Shown here: piece by piece, positions 1-6,114 of the stretch
Layout of the letters: each line of letters begins with the position of its first letter
How positions within the stretch are numbered: position 1 is the first letter of the stretch
Assembly: GCA_023405565.1 (NCBI GenBank)
Contig: JAEXXW010000045.1
Coordinates: 1-6,114, forward strand
Origin: Pseudomonadota bacterium
GTDB taxonomy: Bacteria; Pseudomonadota; Alphaproteobacteria; Rhizobiales; Xanthobacteraceae
DNA: 6,114 nucleotides
Direction of reading: 5' to 3'
The notes under the pieces: generated by a model
Database searches by the model: none
Told to the model about the DNA's origin: nothing
Seen by the model: only the letters and a program-made list of their open reading frames with translations
Translations under genes and position numbers: made by a program

Positions 1-1
1 G

Positions 2-1408
<1,407 letters not shown>

Positions 1409-1421
1409 GTGTTCAGCAAAA

Positions 1422-2153
1422 TCACCGCCGCGCGAAGAAGCCAATCCGCCCGTAAAGTCCGTCGCGATCATCGCTGTCGGTGGCCCAGCCCAGTCCCGCC
1501 GACCATTCGAGGAAGCGCCACTTCAAGCCGGTGATGTGCATGCCGGCGCGGAATTGTTTGTAATTGTCGTCACTGAAGCCGGCGACTTCGGGGCCGGCAT
1601 AGAGTGCATCGAACAAGCGCCAGCCATAGGCGATGCGCGCCGAATAGCTCGGTCCGATGGAGGATATTGATGCGTCTGCGGCCCACATCGAATGGGCGTT
1701 GGGTTCATGCCAGAATTCAATCGCACCGCGGATACCGAGATGCGTGCCGGCGAGCTTGTTGCCCGGATCGTAAGGCGTCAGGTAATGGTATTGCGCATCG
1801 AGCCCGGCGAACACGCTGACGACGGTCTTGTCACGCGTGAAACGCCAGCCAGGCGTAACAAAGCCAACCGCTTGCGAACCCGTGACAGTGATGTTGCCGA
1901 GCGTGCCGGATCGGTAGCGATAGGTGCCGCTGCCGATCAGTGTCTTGAACGTAAAACCGTCGCGATCGAGCAGGCCTGGCGACCATAGCAAGCCGCCATA
2001 GGAGAATGAGCCGTGGCGCCAGAGATCGGTGCCTGAGAAGATGAGATAAGTATCATCATAACGCCGATAGACATCGGCGTTTGCGGGCCGGTCGCACAAA
2101 AAGAGAGCCGCGGCTGCGAGAAGCGCCGCGTGCCGCACCCGAACGCAACACAT
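1422..2153 (-). CDS. bcsS: Cellulose biosynthesis protein BcsS, outer-membrane-type
   Basis: A 243-residue protein that I recognise as BcsS-like, an alphaproteobacterial family annotated with cellulose biosynthesis; its biochemical role is poorly known. Visible features: a signal peptide with Arg-containing n-region, an AALLAAAALFL core at about 9-19 and a likely ANA cleavage site before Asp27; then a mature part of alternating short amphipathic strands rich in Gly and aromatic residues, as in a small outer-membrane beta-barrel. Family-like blocks are GTDLWRHGSF (41-50), YGGLLWSPGLLDRDGFTFK (52-70), FAGLDAQYHYLTPYDP (115-130), ADASISSIGPSYSARIAYGW (159-178) and the C-terminal strand ending GRIGFFARR. 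I chose the ATG at 2153. A TTG at 2162 would add three residues, and neither has a convincing Shine-Dalgarno. No bcsA, bcsB or bcsC lies in the window, so the gene is an orphan here. It follows the AraC gene on the same strand across a 127-bp gap with its own candidate promoter. Confidence 0.82.
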   Translation of the reverse strand: MCCVRVRHAALLAAAALFLCDRPANADVYRRYDDTYLIFSGTDLWRHGSFSYGGLLWSPGLLDRDGFTFKTLIGSGTYRYRSGTLGNITVTGSQAVGFVTPGWRFTRDKTVVSVFAGLDAQYHYLTPYDPGNKLAGTHLGIRGAIEFWHEPNAHSMWAADASISSIGPSYSARIAYGWRLFDALYAGPEVAGFSDDNYKQFRAGMHITGLKWRFLEWSAGLGWATDSDDRDGLYGRIGFFARR

Positions 2154-2210
2154 GAGACGCAACTCGCACGAGAAGGCGAGCTGATGACAGATTTCAGCCC
2201 TGGTACGATG

Positions 2211-2239
2211 ATGCTATGCGGAGCAATTGGAGGTTGCAA
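2211..2239 (-). promoter_or_regulatory. Candidate sigma-70-type promoter for bcsS
   Basis: On the minus strand, TTGCAA (2234-2239) is followed by a 17-bp spacer and TAGCAT (2211-2216), each matching four of six consensus positions. Transcription would begin near 2204, giving a leader of about 50 nt to the ATG at 2153. Spacing and location fit, but matches of this quality arise by chance. Confidence 0.3.
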
Positions 2240-2240
2240 T

Positions 2241-2276
2241 CATGTTTCGGGTGCACGCAAACCCATAAACGGCATG
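2241..2276 (-). terminator. Imperfect stem-loop just downstream of the AraC-family gene
   Basis: GTTT (2244-2247) and GGGT (2249-2252) pair with ACCC (2261-2264) and AAAC (2267-2270) around an 8-nt loop, with a small internal bulge. An outer CAT/ATG pairing lies at 2241-2243 and 2274-2276. It begins 4 nt after the stop of the regulator gene on the minus strand, where a terminator would be expected. There is no U-run after it, so it is not a classical intrinsic terminator; it may stabilise the 3' end or be fortuitous. Confidence 0.3.
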
Positions 2277-2280
2277 TAGA

Positions 2281-3069
2281 TTATGGATCGCGTGCGTCGC
2301 CCCGCATCATCTTCCTTGGCGCCTCGCCGAAATTGCGCCGGACCATCGCGGAAAAGGCGCTGGCGCTGGCATAGCCGACCGAGGCCGCAGCGCTGCCAAC
2401 CGGTTCGCCATTCGACAATCGCGCAAGACCATCGATGGCCCGCAGGCGTGAGCGCCATTCGTTGAAGCTGAAGCCGGTCTCCGTGCGAAACAGCCGTGCC
2501 AGTGTGCGGCGGCTGGCGCCGGCTTTCTCAGCCCATTCGTCGAGATCGCCCGGCGCATCCGGCTGCGCCAGCAGGGCGCGGGCGACGCGCGCGGCGCGGC
2601 CATCGCGCGGCATCGGCACATGCATCTTGCGCGCCTGCATGCGCTCAAGCTCGGCGAGGATCAGCTTTGCGATCAGCCCGCCGCGGCCGGCTTCATCATA
2701 ATCGAGCGGCTCATCCAGAACGGCGAGGATCAGTTCGCGCAGCAGGCCGCCGATCTCGACGAGGATCGGGTGTTGCGGCAGTTTTGTGCAGGCGGTGGGA
2801 TCGATGTAGATCGTGCGCATCGCCAGATCGCCACGCATGACCATGCTGTGCGGATAGGCCGGTGGCATCCACAGCGCGAGAGCGGGCGGCACGATCCAGG
2901 CGGCATCGGCTGTCTCGACCTTCATCGTGCCGGCAATGGCGTGGATAAGCTGGCCGCGCTTGTGCAGGTGCGGCGGGATGTGTTCGCCGTCGGCAAACGC
3001 CTTGGCGAAGGCGCCGACGACGCGCGGCGCATCATCGCGGTTGTTCCGGTATTCGGGGTTGGCGGTCAT
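2281..3069 (-). CDS. AraC-family transcriptional regulator with cupin sensor domain
   Basis: A 262-residue cytoplasmic DNA-binding regulator. The N-terminal half is an AraC-type cupin sensor: HIPPHLHKRGQLIHAIAG (30-47) with His30, His34 and His36, then WIVPPALALWMPPAYPH (58-74). The C-terminal half is the double helix-turn-helix: the first at about 175-196 (LDEWAEKAGASRRTLARLF), the second at about 223-252 with the family signature GYASASAFSAMVRRNFGEAP. The WxVPPxxALWxPxxxPH block resembles the NimR (YeaM) branch, whose E. coli member controls a divergent MFS exporter, and the same arrangement is seen here. I chose the ATG at 3069: AGGG lies 6 nt upstream, and the domain starts soon after. 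An in-frame ATG at 3207 would add 46 residues, but these read through the divergent promoter and the first codons of the transporter and have no domain character. The ligand is unknown; autoregulation plus control of the transporter is inferred. Confidence 0.9.
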   Translation of the reverse strand: MTANPEYRNNRDDAPRVVGAFAKAFADGEHIPPHLHKRGQLIHAIAGTMKVETADAAWIVPPALALWMPPAYPHSMVMRGDLAMRTIYIDPTACTKLPQHPILVEIGGLLRELILAVLDEPLDYDEAGRGGLIAKLILAELERMQARKMHVPMPRDGRAARVARALLAQPDAPGDLDEWAEKAGASRRTLARLFRTETGFSFNEWRSRLRAIDGLARLSNGEPVGSAAASVGYASASAFSAMVRRNFGEAPRKMMRGDARDP

Positions 3070-3104
3070 AGCTGGCCCTGTCCGGGCGTGGCCCGTTCGC
3101 GACG

Positions 3105-3133
3105 ATAATCGGCCTAACATCGCCAATGGGCAA
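3105..3133 (-). promoter_or_regulatory. Candidate promoter of the AraC-family gene
   Basis: On the minus strand, TTGCCC (3128-3133), a 17-bp spacer and GATTAT (3105-3110) each match four of six consensus positions. The predicted start near 3098 gives a leader of about 30 nt to the ATG at 3069. It overlaps the candidate promoter for the divergent transporter, as expected if one operator controls both. No convincing operator repeat is visible. Confidence 0.3.
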
Positions 3134-3142
3134 GCGTATTGT
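3114..3142 (+). promoter_or_regulatory. Weak candidate promoter of the MFS transporter gene
   Basis: CTAACA (3114-3119), a 17-bp spacer and TATTGT (3137-3142) each match four of six consensus positions, giving a leader of about 27 nt before the ATG at 3176. The -35 element is poor, which would suit a promoter that needs an activator such as the divergent AraC protein (inference). Confidence 0.2.
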
Positions 3143-3175
3143 CCACCGATCGAATCCCTGCCGGGTGCCGTATCA

Positions 3176-4405
3176 ATGACTGCCGTGATCGTTTCGTCTG
3201 CCGACATGTCCCGCCAGACCCGCCTGCAAATCGGGTTCCTGAACTGGGCGCATGCCGCCGACCATTATGTCCTGCTGATCTATCCGACGGTCGTGATCGG
3301 GCTCGAAGCGGTCTATGCGCGGACCTATGGCGAACTGATCGCGCTCTCGACCGCGGCTTTTCTCTCCTTCGGCATCTTCTCGCTGCCGGCGGGCTGGCTT
3401 GGCGATCACTGGAGCCGGCGCAACATGATGGCGCTGTTCTGGTTCGGCTGCGGTGCATCGCTGTTTGCGGCCGGGCTGGCGCCGGGATTGATCTCGCTCG
3501 GCGTCGCGCTCGGTGCGCTTGGCATGTTCGCGGCGATCTATCATCCGGTCGGCATGTCCATGCTGATCGAAGCGTCGAAGGCGCGCGGGAGGACCCTCGC
3601 GTTCAACGGCGTATGCGGCAACCTCGGCGTCGCGCTGGCGGCGGGCATCACCGCCTTCATCGCTTATTATCTTGGATGGCGGGCGGCGTTCTTCGTGCCG
3701 GGGGCGATCTGCATTCTCAGCGGCATCGCCTATCTGTGGCTGGTCGAGAATGACAGCCACGGCAAGGCGGCCCGCAAATCCAGTCCCGATGTGCGCCTGA
3801 GCCGTAACGCAACTTTCGTTCTGTTCGCCCTGTTTATCGTCATCGCGCTTGGCGCCGGCATGGCGTTCAATGTCATCACCGTGGCGCTGCCCAAGATCAT
3901 TGATGAGCGGGCGGGGCAGGGCATCTCACTGGTCGCGGTCGGCAGTATCGCGACGGCAGTGTTTATTGTCGGCGGCATCGCCCAGCTTGCGGTCGGACGG
4001 CTGGTGGAGTGGTTCGCGCCGCATGTGCTGTTTGTCGCGGTGACGCTGCTGCTGTTCATCGGCACGGCCTGGGCGGTGGTGGCAACGGGACCGATGCTGC
4101 TGGTGGCGCTCGCGCTGGCGATGGCCGGTGTCTATGGGCAGGTCACGGTCAACGATATCGTGCTCGCGCGCTACACCGCCGATGCCTGGCGCGGGCGGGT
4201 CTATGCGGTGCGCTACTTCCTCGTCTTCGTGACGGCAGGGGCGGCGGTTGCGAGTATCGCCTTCCTGCATGAGCGCGGCGGCTTCAATCTCGTTCTGATG
4301 GTGACAGCCGGAATCTGCCTCGTGTTCTTCCTGGCAACGATCGGGCTCGCTGTCATCGTGTCCGGCGCGGAGACGCGAAAGCCGGTGGCCGTTCCAGCCG
4401 AGTGA
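3176..4405 (+). CDS. Major facilitator superfamily transporter, probable efflux permease
   Basis: A 409-residue inner-membrane secondary transporter with about twelve hydrophobic segments in two six-helix halves: TM1 about 22-45, TM2 52-72, TM6 169-191, a polar central loop about 192-212, TM7 213-238 and TM12 370-396. The MFS motif A is clear at 73-82 (GWLGDHWSRR) between TM2 and TM3. IYHPVG (121-126) and GWRAAFFVPG (167-176) are typical of MFS_1 proteins. The cargo cannot be read from sequence; drug, toxic-metabolite or small organic-anion export is plausible given the NimR-like divergent regulator, by analogy with NimR/NimT. I chose the ATG at 3176 because it lies just after the divergent promoter region. 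The ATG at 3206 (399 residues, beginning MSRQTRLQIGF) is equally possible, as neither has a strong Shine-Dalgarno. The gene ends 26 bp from the convergent minus-strand gene, with no hairpin between. Confidence 0.9.
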   Translation: MTAVIVSSADMSRQTRLQIGFLNWAHAADHYVLLIYPTVVIGLEAVYARTYGELIALSTAAFLSFGIFSLPAGWLGDHWSRRNMMALFWFGCGASLFAAGLAPGLISLGVALGALGMFAAIYHPVGMSMLIEASKARGRTLAFNGVCGNLGVALAAGITAFIAYYLGWRAAFFVPGAICILSGIAYLWLVENDSHGKAARKSSPDVRLSRNATFVLFALFIVIALGAGMAFNVITVALPKIIDERAGQGISLVAVGSIATAVFIVGGIAQLAVGRLVEWFAPHVLFVAVTLLLFIGTAWAVVATGPMLLVALALAMAGVYGQVTVNDIVLARYTADAWRGRVYAVRYFLVFVTAGAAVASIAFLHERGGFNLVLMVTAGICLVFFLATIGLAVIVSGAETRKPVAVPAE

Positions 4406-4431
4406 GACCACCAGGGCGTCGCTTCAATAAT

Positions 4432-4974
4432 CTATTGTTGTGTGGTCTGCGTTTGTGTCGCGGCGGACTGGGGCGCGGCAGGCGTGGCCACCGAGATGCC
4501 ATAGAGCCGCCATTGCCCGCCGACATCCTGAAACAGGAGATTGAAATCAATCCGCAAAGGTTGAGTGGGGAAGCTGCCGGCGAGCCTCAACATCCTGTTA
4601 GCGTCGAGGGCGGGCGACGCTGTAAGGCTCGGTGCGACGAGCGCGGCCGCGAACAGGTCGAACTTGCGTGCGCGCAGGTCGGCGAAAATGAGCGCGAGGT
4701 CGGCGGCACTATTCCTGGTCTGGAAATCAGGCGCGGCGAGATCGCGCAGCACCGAATAATTGCCCGAACGGTTGGCGTCGTTCAGCGTCAGCAGGGAAGA
4801 GCGGATCAGATAGAGCGCTTGTTCGACGCTGACCGGTGGCGCGCCCTTTTTTGTCGCGGCGGCGATCGGCTGAACCGCCCAGCGTTCAGCGAAGCCGGAT
4901 TGCGGCTCGGCCTGTATGGGTGCGCAGCCCATGACGAGAACGAGTGCGGCCGCCCATCGTAAGCTCATCATCAT
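4432..4974 (-). CDS. Small exported or lipoprotein-like protein linked to the autotransporter gene
   Basis: A 180-residue protein I cannot name. It starts Met-Met-Met, followed by a hydrophobic stretch LRWAAALVLVMGC (5-17). Cys17 is the only cysteine and sits in a lipobox-like VMGC, although Met at -2 is unusual; alternatively signal peptidase I could cut after IQA (22). The mature part has a helical section VSVEQALYLIRSSLLTLNDA (48-67), a segment around DFQTRNSAADLALIFADLR, and then alternating strands that include RIDFNLLF (141-148) and close with GQWRLYGISVATP (153-165). This order and the closing strand suggest an NTF2-like fold (inference). The tail is Ala/Gln/Thr-rich and probably disordered. 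The gene begins 7 nt after the stop of the trimeric autotransporter, so the two are almost certainly one transcription unit. A role in export, folding or anchoring of the adhesin is possible but rests on position alone. The ATG at 4974 was chosen over those at 4971 and 4968 for its Shine-Dalgarno spacing. Confidence 0.8.
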   Translation of the reverse strand: MMMSLRWAAALVLVMGCAPIQAEPQSGFAERWAVQPIAAATKKGAPPVSVEQALYLIRSSLLTLNDANRSGNYSVLRDLAAPDFQTRNSAADLALIFADLRARKFDLFAAALVAPSLTASPALDANRMLRLAGSFPTQPLRIDFNLLFQDVGGQWRLYGISVATPAAPQSAATQTQTTQQ

Positions 4975-4980
4975 GGTGCG

Positions 4981-4986
4981 CCTACC
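4981..4986 (-). promoter_or_regulatory. Ribosome binding site overlapping the autotransporter stop codon
   Basis: On the minus strand GGTAGG contains the TAG stop of the adhesin gene (4982-4984) and an AGG core ending at 4981, 6 nt before the first of three consecutive ATGs. The overlap suggests translational coupling, so that the small protein is made in proportion to the adhesin. Confidence 0.45.
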
Positions 4987-6114
4987 AGCCGATGCGCAGA
5001 CCGACACGGCCGCCAGCGATCTTTTCGTCCGGCCCATAGCCGATGCCGCCATTGAACTGGATATTCTGGCTCAGACGCAGCGCGGCATTGAGTGCGAGAC
5101 CATTCGCGCCCTCGAAGGTTCCGTAATTCATCGTCATTGCAAATTTTTCGCTCGGCAGGAGCGTCGGCACGCCGGCCATGGCAAAGGCCATGGCGACGCC
5201 GCTCGTCGCCTTGTCGGTGCGGGTGGTGAGATCGTCGAGGCGATTGTTGATGGCGGCGAGCCGGGCATTGATGGTGCCAAGATCCGCCATCGAGGCCAGC
5301 CCGAGATCGGCGAGCGTTGTGGTGGCAAGATTGCCGGCGCTGTCGGATGTCACAAGCTGTGTCGGTCCGCTTTGCGCAGTCTTGCTTGCCGACGAGGTGA
5401 TGCCGGCCATCGTGTAGGTGTTGCTGGCGGTACCGAAGGCCTGCTGGTTGGCGCGCGTTGTCGTCGCTCCGTTGCCGAAGGCGGCCGAATTGGTAAAGCC
5501 GGCACTGGTGTTGTTGCCGACAGCGACCGCATTGGAGCCTGTGACCGACACGGTGTTGCCGATCGCGATAGCTCCCGAGCCGGTCACGGTCGCCGTGTTG
5601 GCCATGACCAGCGCATTGGCCGCGTTGACCGCGTTGCCCGAGCCAAACACCGAAGAGCCAGCGGCGCTTGCGCTGTTCGCTACGGTGTTGTTGGAGCCAA
5701 CGACGTTGATGGTGTCGCCCCATCCAGTCTGGCTGGTGCCGTTGATCGTGTTATTGTCGCCCAGGACGACGCTGCCGTTGCCGTTCAGGATATTCGGGTC
5801 GCCAATGGCGAAGCTGCCGTTACCCCTGACGATCTGTCCCGTGCCGAAGGCACCGCTGTTGTTGCCGGTGACGCTATTGCTGGAGCCGACCGTCGTACTA
5901 TTGCTGCCAGTCACAGTGCTGTTGTAGCCGACGGCGGTGCCGTTCGTGCTGCTTGCAAAGACGGCTGCGTTCGAGCCAATCGCCGTTGAGTTTTCGGCGA
6001 CCGCATAGCTGCCTCCGCCATAAGCCGAGCTATTCGGGCCAGTCGCCGTGCTCCAGGCACCGATTGCGGTAGCGACGTCGCCGCTCGCTGTGGCGCTACC
6101 CACGGCGACAGCCA
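4982..6114 (-). CDS. Trimeric autotransporter adhesin (YadA-like), N-terminus outside the window
   Basis: The C-terminal 376 residues of a surface adhesin secreted by the type Vc route, in which three chains form one 12-stranded outer-membrane barrel. Numbering from the GTG at 6103: residues 1 to about 212 are a YadA-type head of Ser/Asn/Gly/Ala-rich repeats with the (S/A)xAxG pattern (AYGG, TAIG, TAVG, FAIG, IAIG, VAVG). About 213-265 form a neck (ANQQAFGTASNTYTMAGI and a QSGPTQLVTSDSAGNLATT block). About 266-300 form a short coiled-coil stalk (LGTINARLAAINNRLDDL). About 301-373 are the anchor (GVAMAFAMAGVPTLLPSEKF, then strands ending GGRVGLRIGW), closing on an aromatic residue. The frame is open to the right edge with AVAVGSATASG, so the GTG is an internal Val and the signal peptide and distal head lie outside. 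The short stalk makes a compact adhesin unless another stalk lies upstream. It is co-directional with the small gene that begins 7 nt downstream. Confidence 0.92.
   Translation of the reverse strand, partial: AVAVGSATASGDVATAIGAWSTATGPNSSAYGGGSYAVAENSTAIGSNAAVFASSTNGTAVGYNSTVTGSNSTTVGSSNSVTGNNSGAFGTGQIVRGNGSFAIGDPNILNGNGSVVLGDNNTINGTSQTGWGDTINVVGSNNTVANSASAAGSSVFGSGNAVNAANALVMANTATVTGSGAIAIGNTVSVTGSNAVAVGNNTSAGFTNSAAFGNGATTTRANQQAFGTASNTYTMAGITSSASKTAQSGPTQLVTSDSAGNLATTTLADLGLASMADLGTINARLAAINNRLDDLTTRTDKATSGVAMAFAMAGVPTLLPSEKFAMTMNYGTFEGANGLALNAALRLSQNIQFNGGIGYGPDEKIAGGRVGLRIGW
5657..5908 (-). repeat. Six in-register 14-residue (42-nt) head repeats of the adhesin
   Basis: Numbering from 6103, a Gly opens a 14-residue unit at 66, 80, 94, 108, 122 and 136. 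Examples are GSNSTTVGSSNSVT, GNNSGAFGTGQIVR, GNGSFAIGDPNILN and GNGSVVLGDNNTIN. A further in-register pair begins at 175 and 189 (GSGAIAIGNTVSVT). The units match the left-handed beta-roll of YadA heads, where each turn is 14 or so residues. They are diverged at the nucleotide level, so this is an old array and not a recent tandem duplication. Confidence 0.7.

Noticed and set aside
2927..3175. An N-terminal extension of 83 codons to the MFS transporter
   Set aside because: It would overlap the sensor domain of the AraC gene in antisense and cross the divergent promoter; its Arg/Pro-rich content has no transporter character.
3070..3207. A 46-codon N-terminal extension of the AraC regulator from the ATG at 3207
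   Set aside because: It reads through the promoter region into the transporter's first codons, while the ATG at 3069 has AGGG at good spacing and starts just before the cupin domain.
4406..4431. Possible bidirectional terminator between the convergent MFS and small exported-protein genes
   Set aside because: No inverted repeat or T-run is visible in the 26 bp; the same is true of the 13 bp at 1409-1421.
5170..5195. Two copies of GGCCATGGC in the adhesin anchor region
   Set aside because: They encode the repeated Ala-Met-Ala residues of the AMAFAMAG stretch in the first anchor segment; coding constraint explains them without a regulatory role.
4916..5989. Long plus-strand frames (357 and 169 codons) opposite the adhesin gene
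   Set aside because: Their regular Val/Ala/Pro- or Gly/Arg-rich composition is the shadow of the repetitive head-coding sequence; the minus-strand frame carries the head, neck and anchor domains.

Overview
This 6.1-kb window looks like chromosomal DNA of an alphaproteobacterium of the Hyphomicrobiales, most likely the Bradyrhizobium / Rhodopseudomonas / Afipia group. The basis is the GC-rich codon use, a BcsS-type cellulose-biosynthesis protein, and a trimeric autotransporter with the neck and anchor style I associate with rhizobia. The assignment rests on recognition, not on a database search. I see no RNA genes, insertion sequences or CRISPR arrays.

Layout, left to right. (1) The 3' part of a family-1 glycoside hydrolase (+ strand, to 1408). 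It enters from the left edge carrying what looks like the end of an export signal. (2) bcsS (- strand, 1422-2153), an outer-membrane-type protein of the cellulose-synthesis family, convergent with the hydrolase and only 13 bp from it. (3) A short spacer (2154-2280) with a candidate bcsS promoter and a stem-loop just after the next gene. (4) An AraC-family regulator (- strand, 2281-3069). (5) A 106-bp divergent promoter region. (6) A 12-helix MFS transporter (+ strand, 3176-4405), the obvious candidate target of the regulator. (7) A two-gene unit on the - strand at the right edge: a trimeric autotransporter adhesin (4982-6114, N-terminus outside the window), followed after 7 nt by a small exported or lipoprotein-like protein (4432-4974).

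Much of the window concerns the cell envelope: an exported glycosidase, a cellulose-biosynthesis outer-membrane protein, an efflux-type transporter with its regulator, and a surface adhesin with a tightly linked partner. The adhesin-partner pair is the most interesting feature. Its arrangement recalls trimeric autotransporters that are co-encoded with a dedicated envelope helper (SadB for SadA, TpgA for the Acinetobacter adhesin), but the partner here is not recognisably either. The second point of interest is an unusual Phe in place of the near-invariant Pro after the acid/base Glu of the hydrolase.
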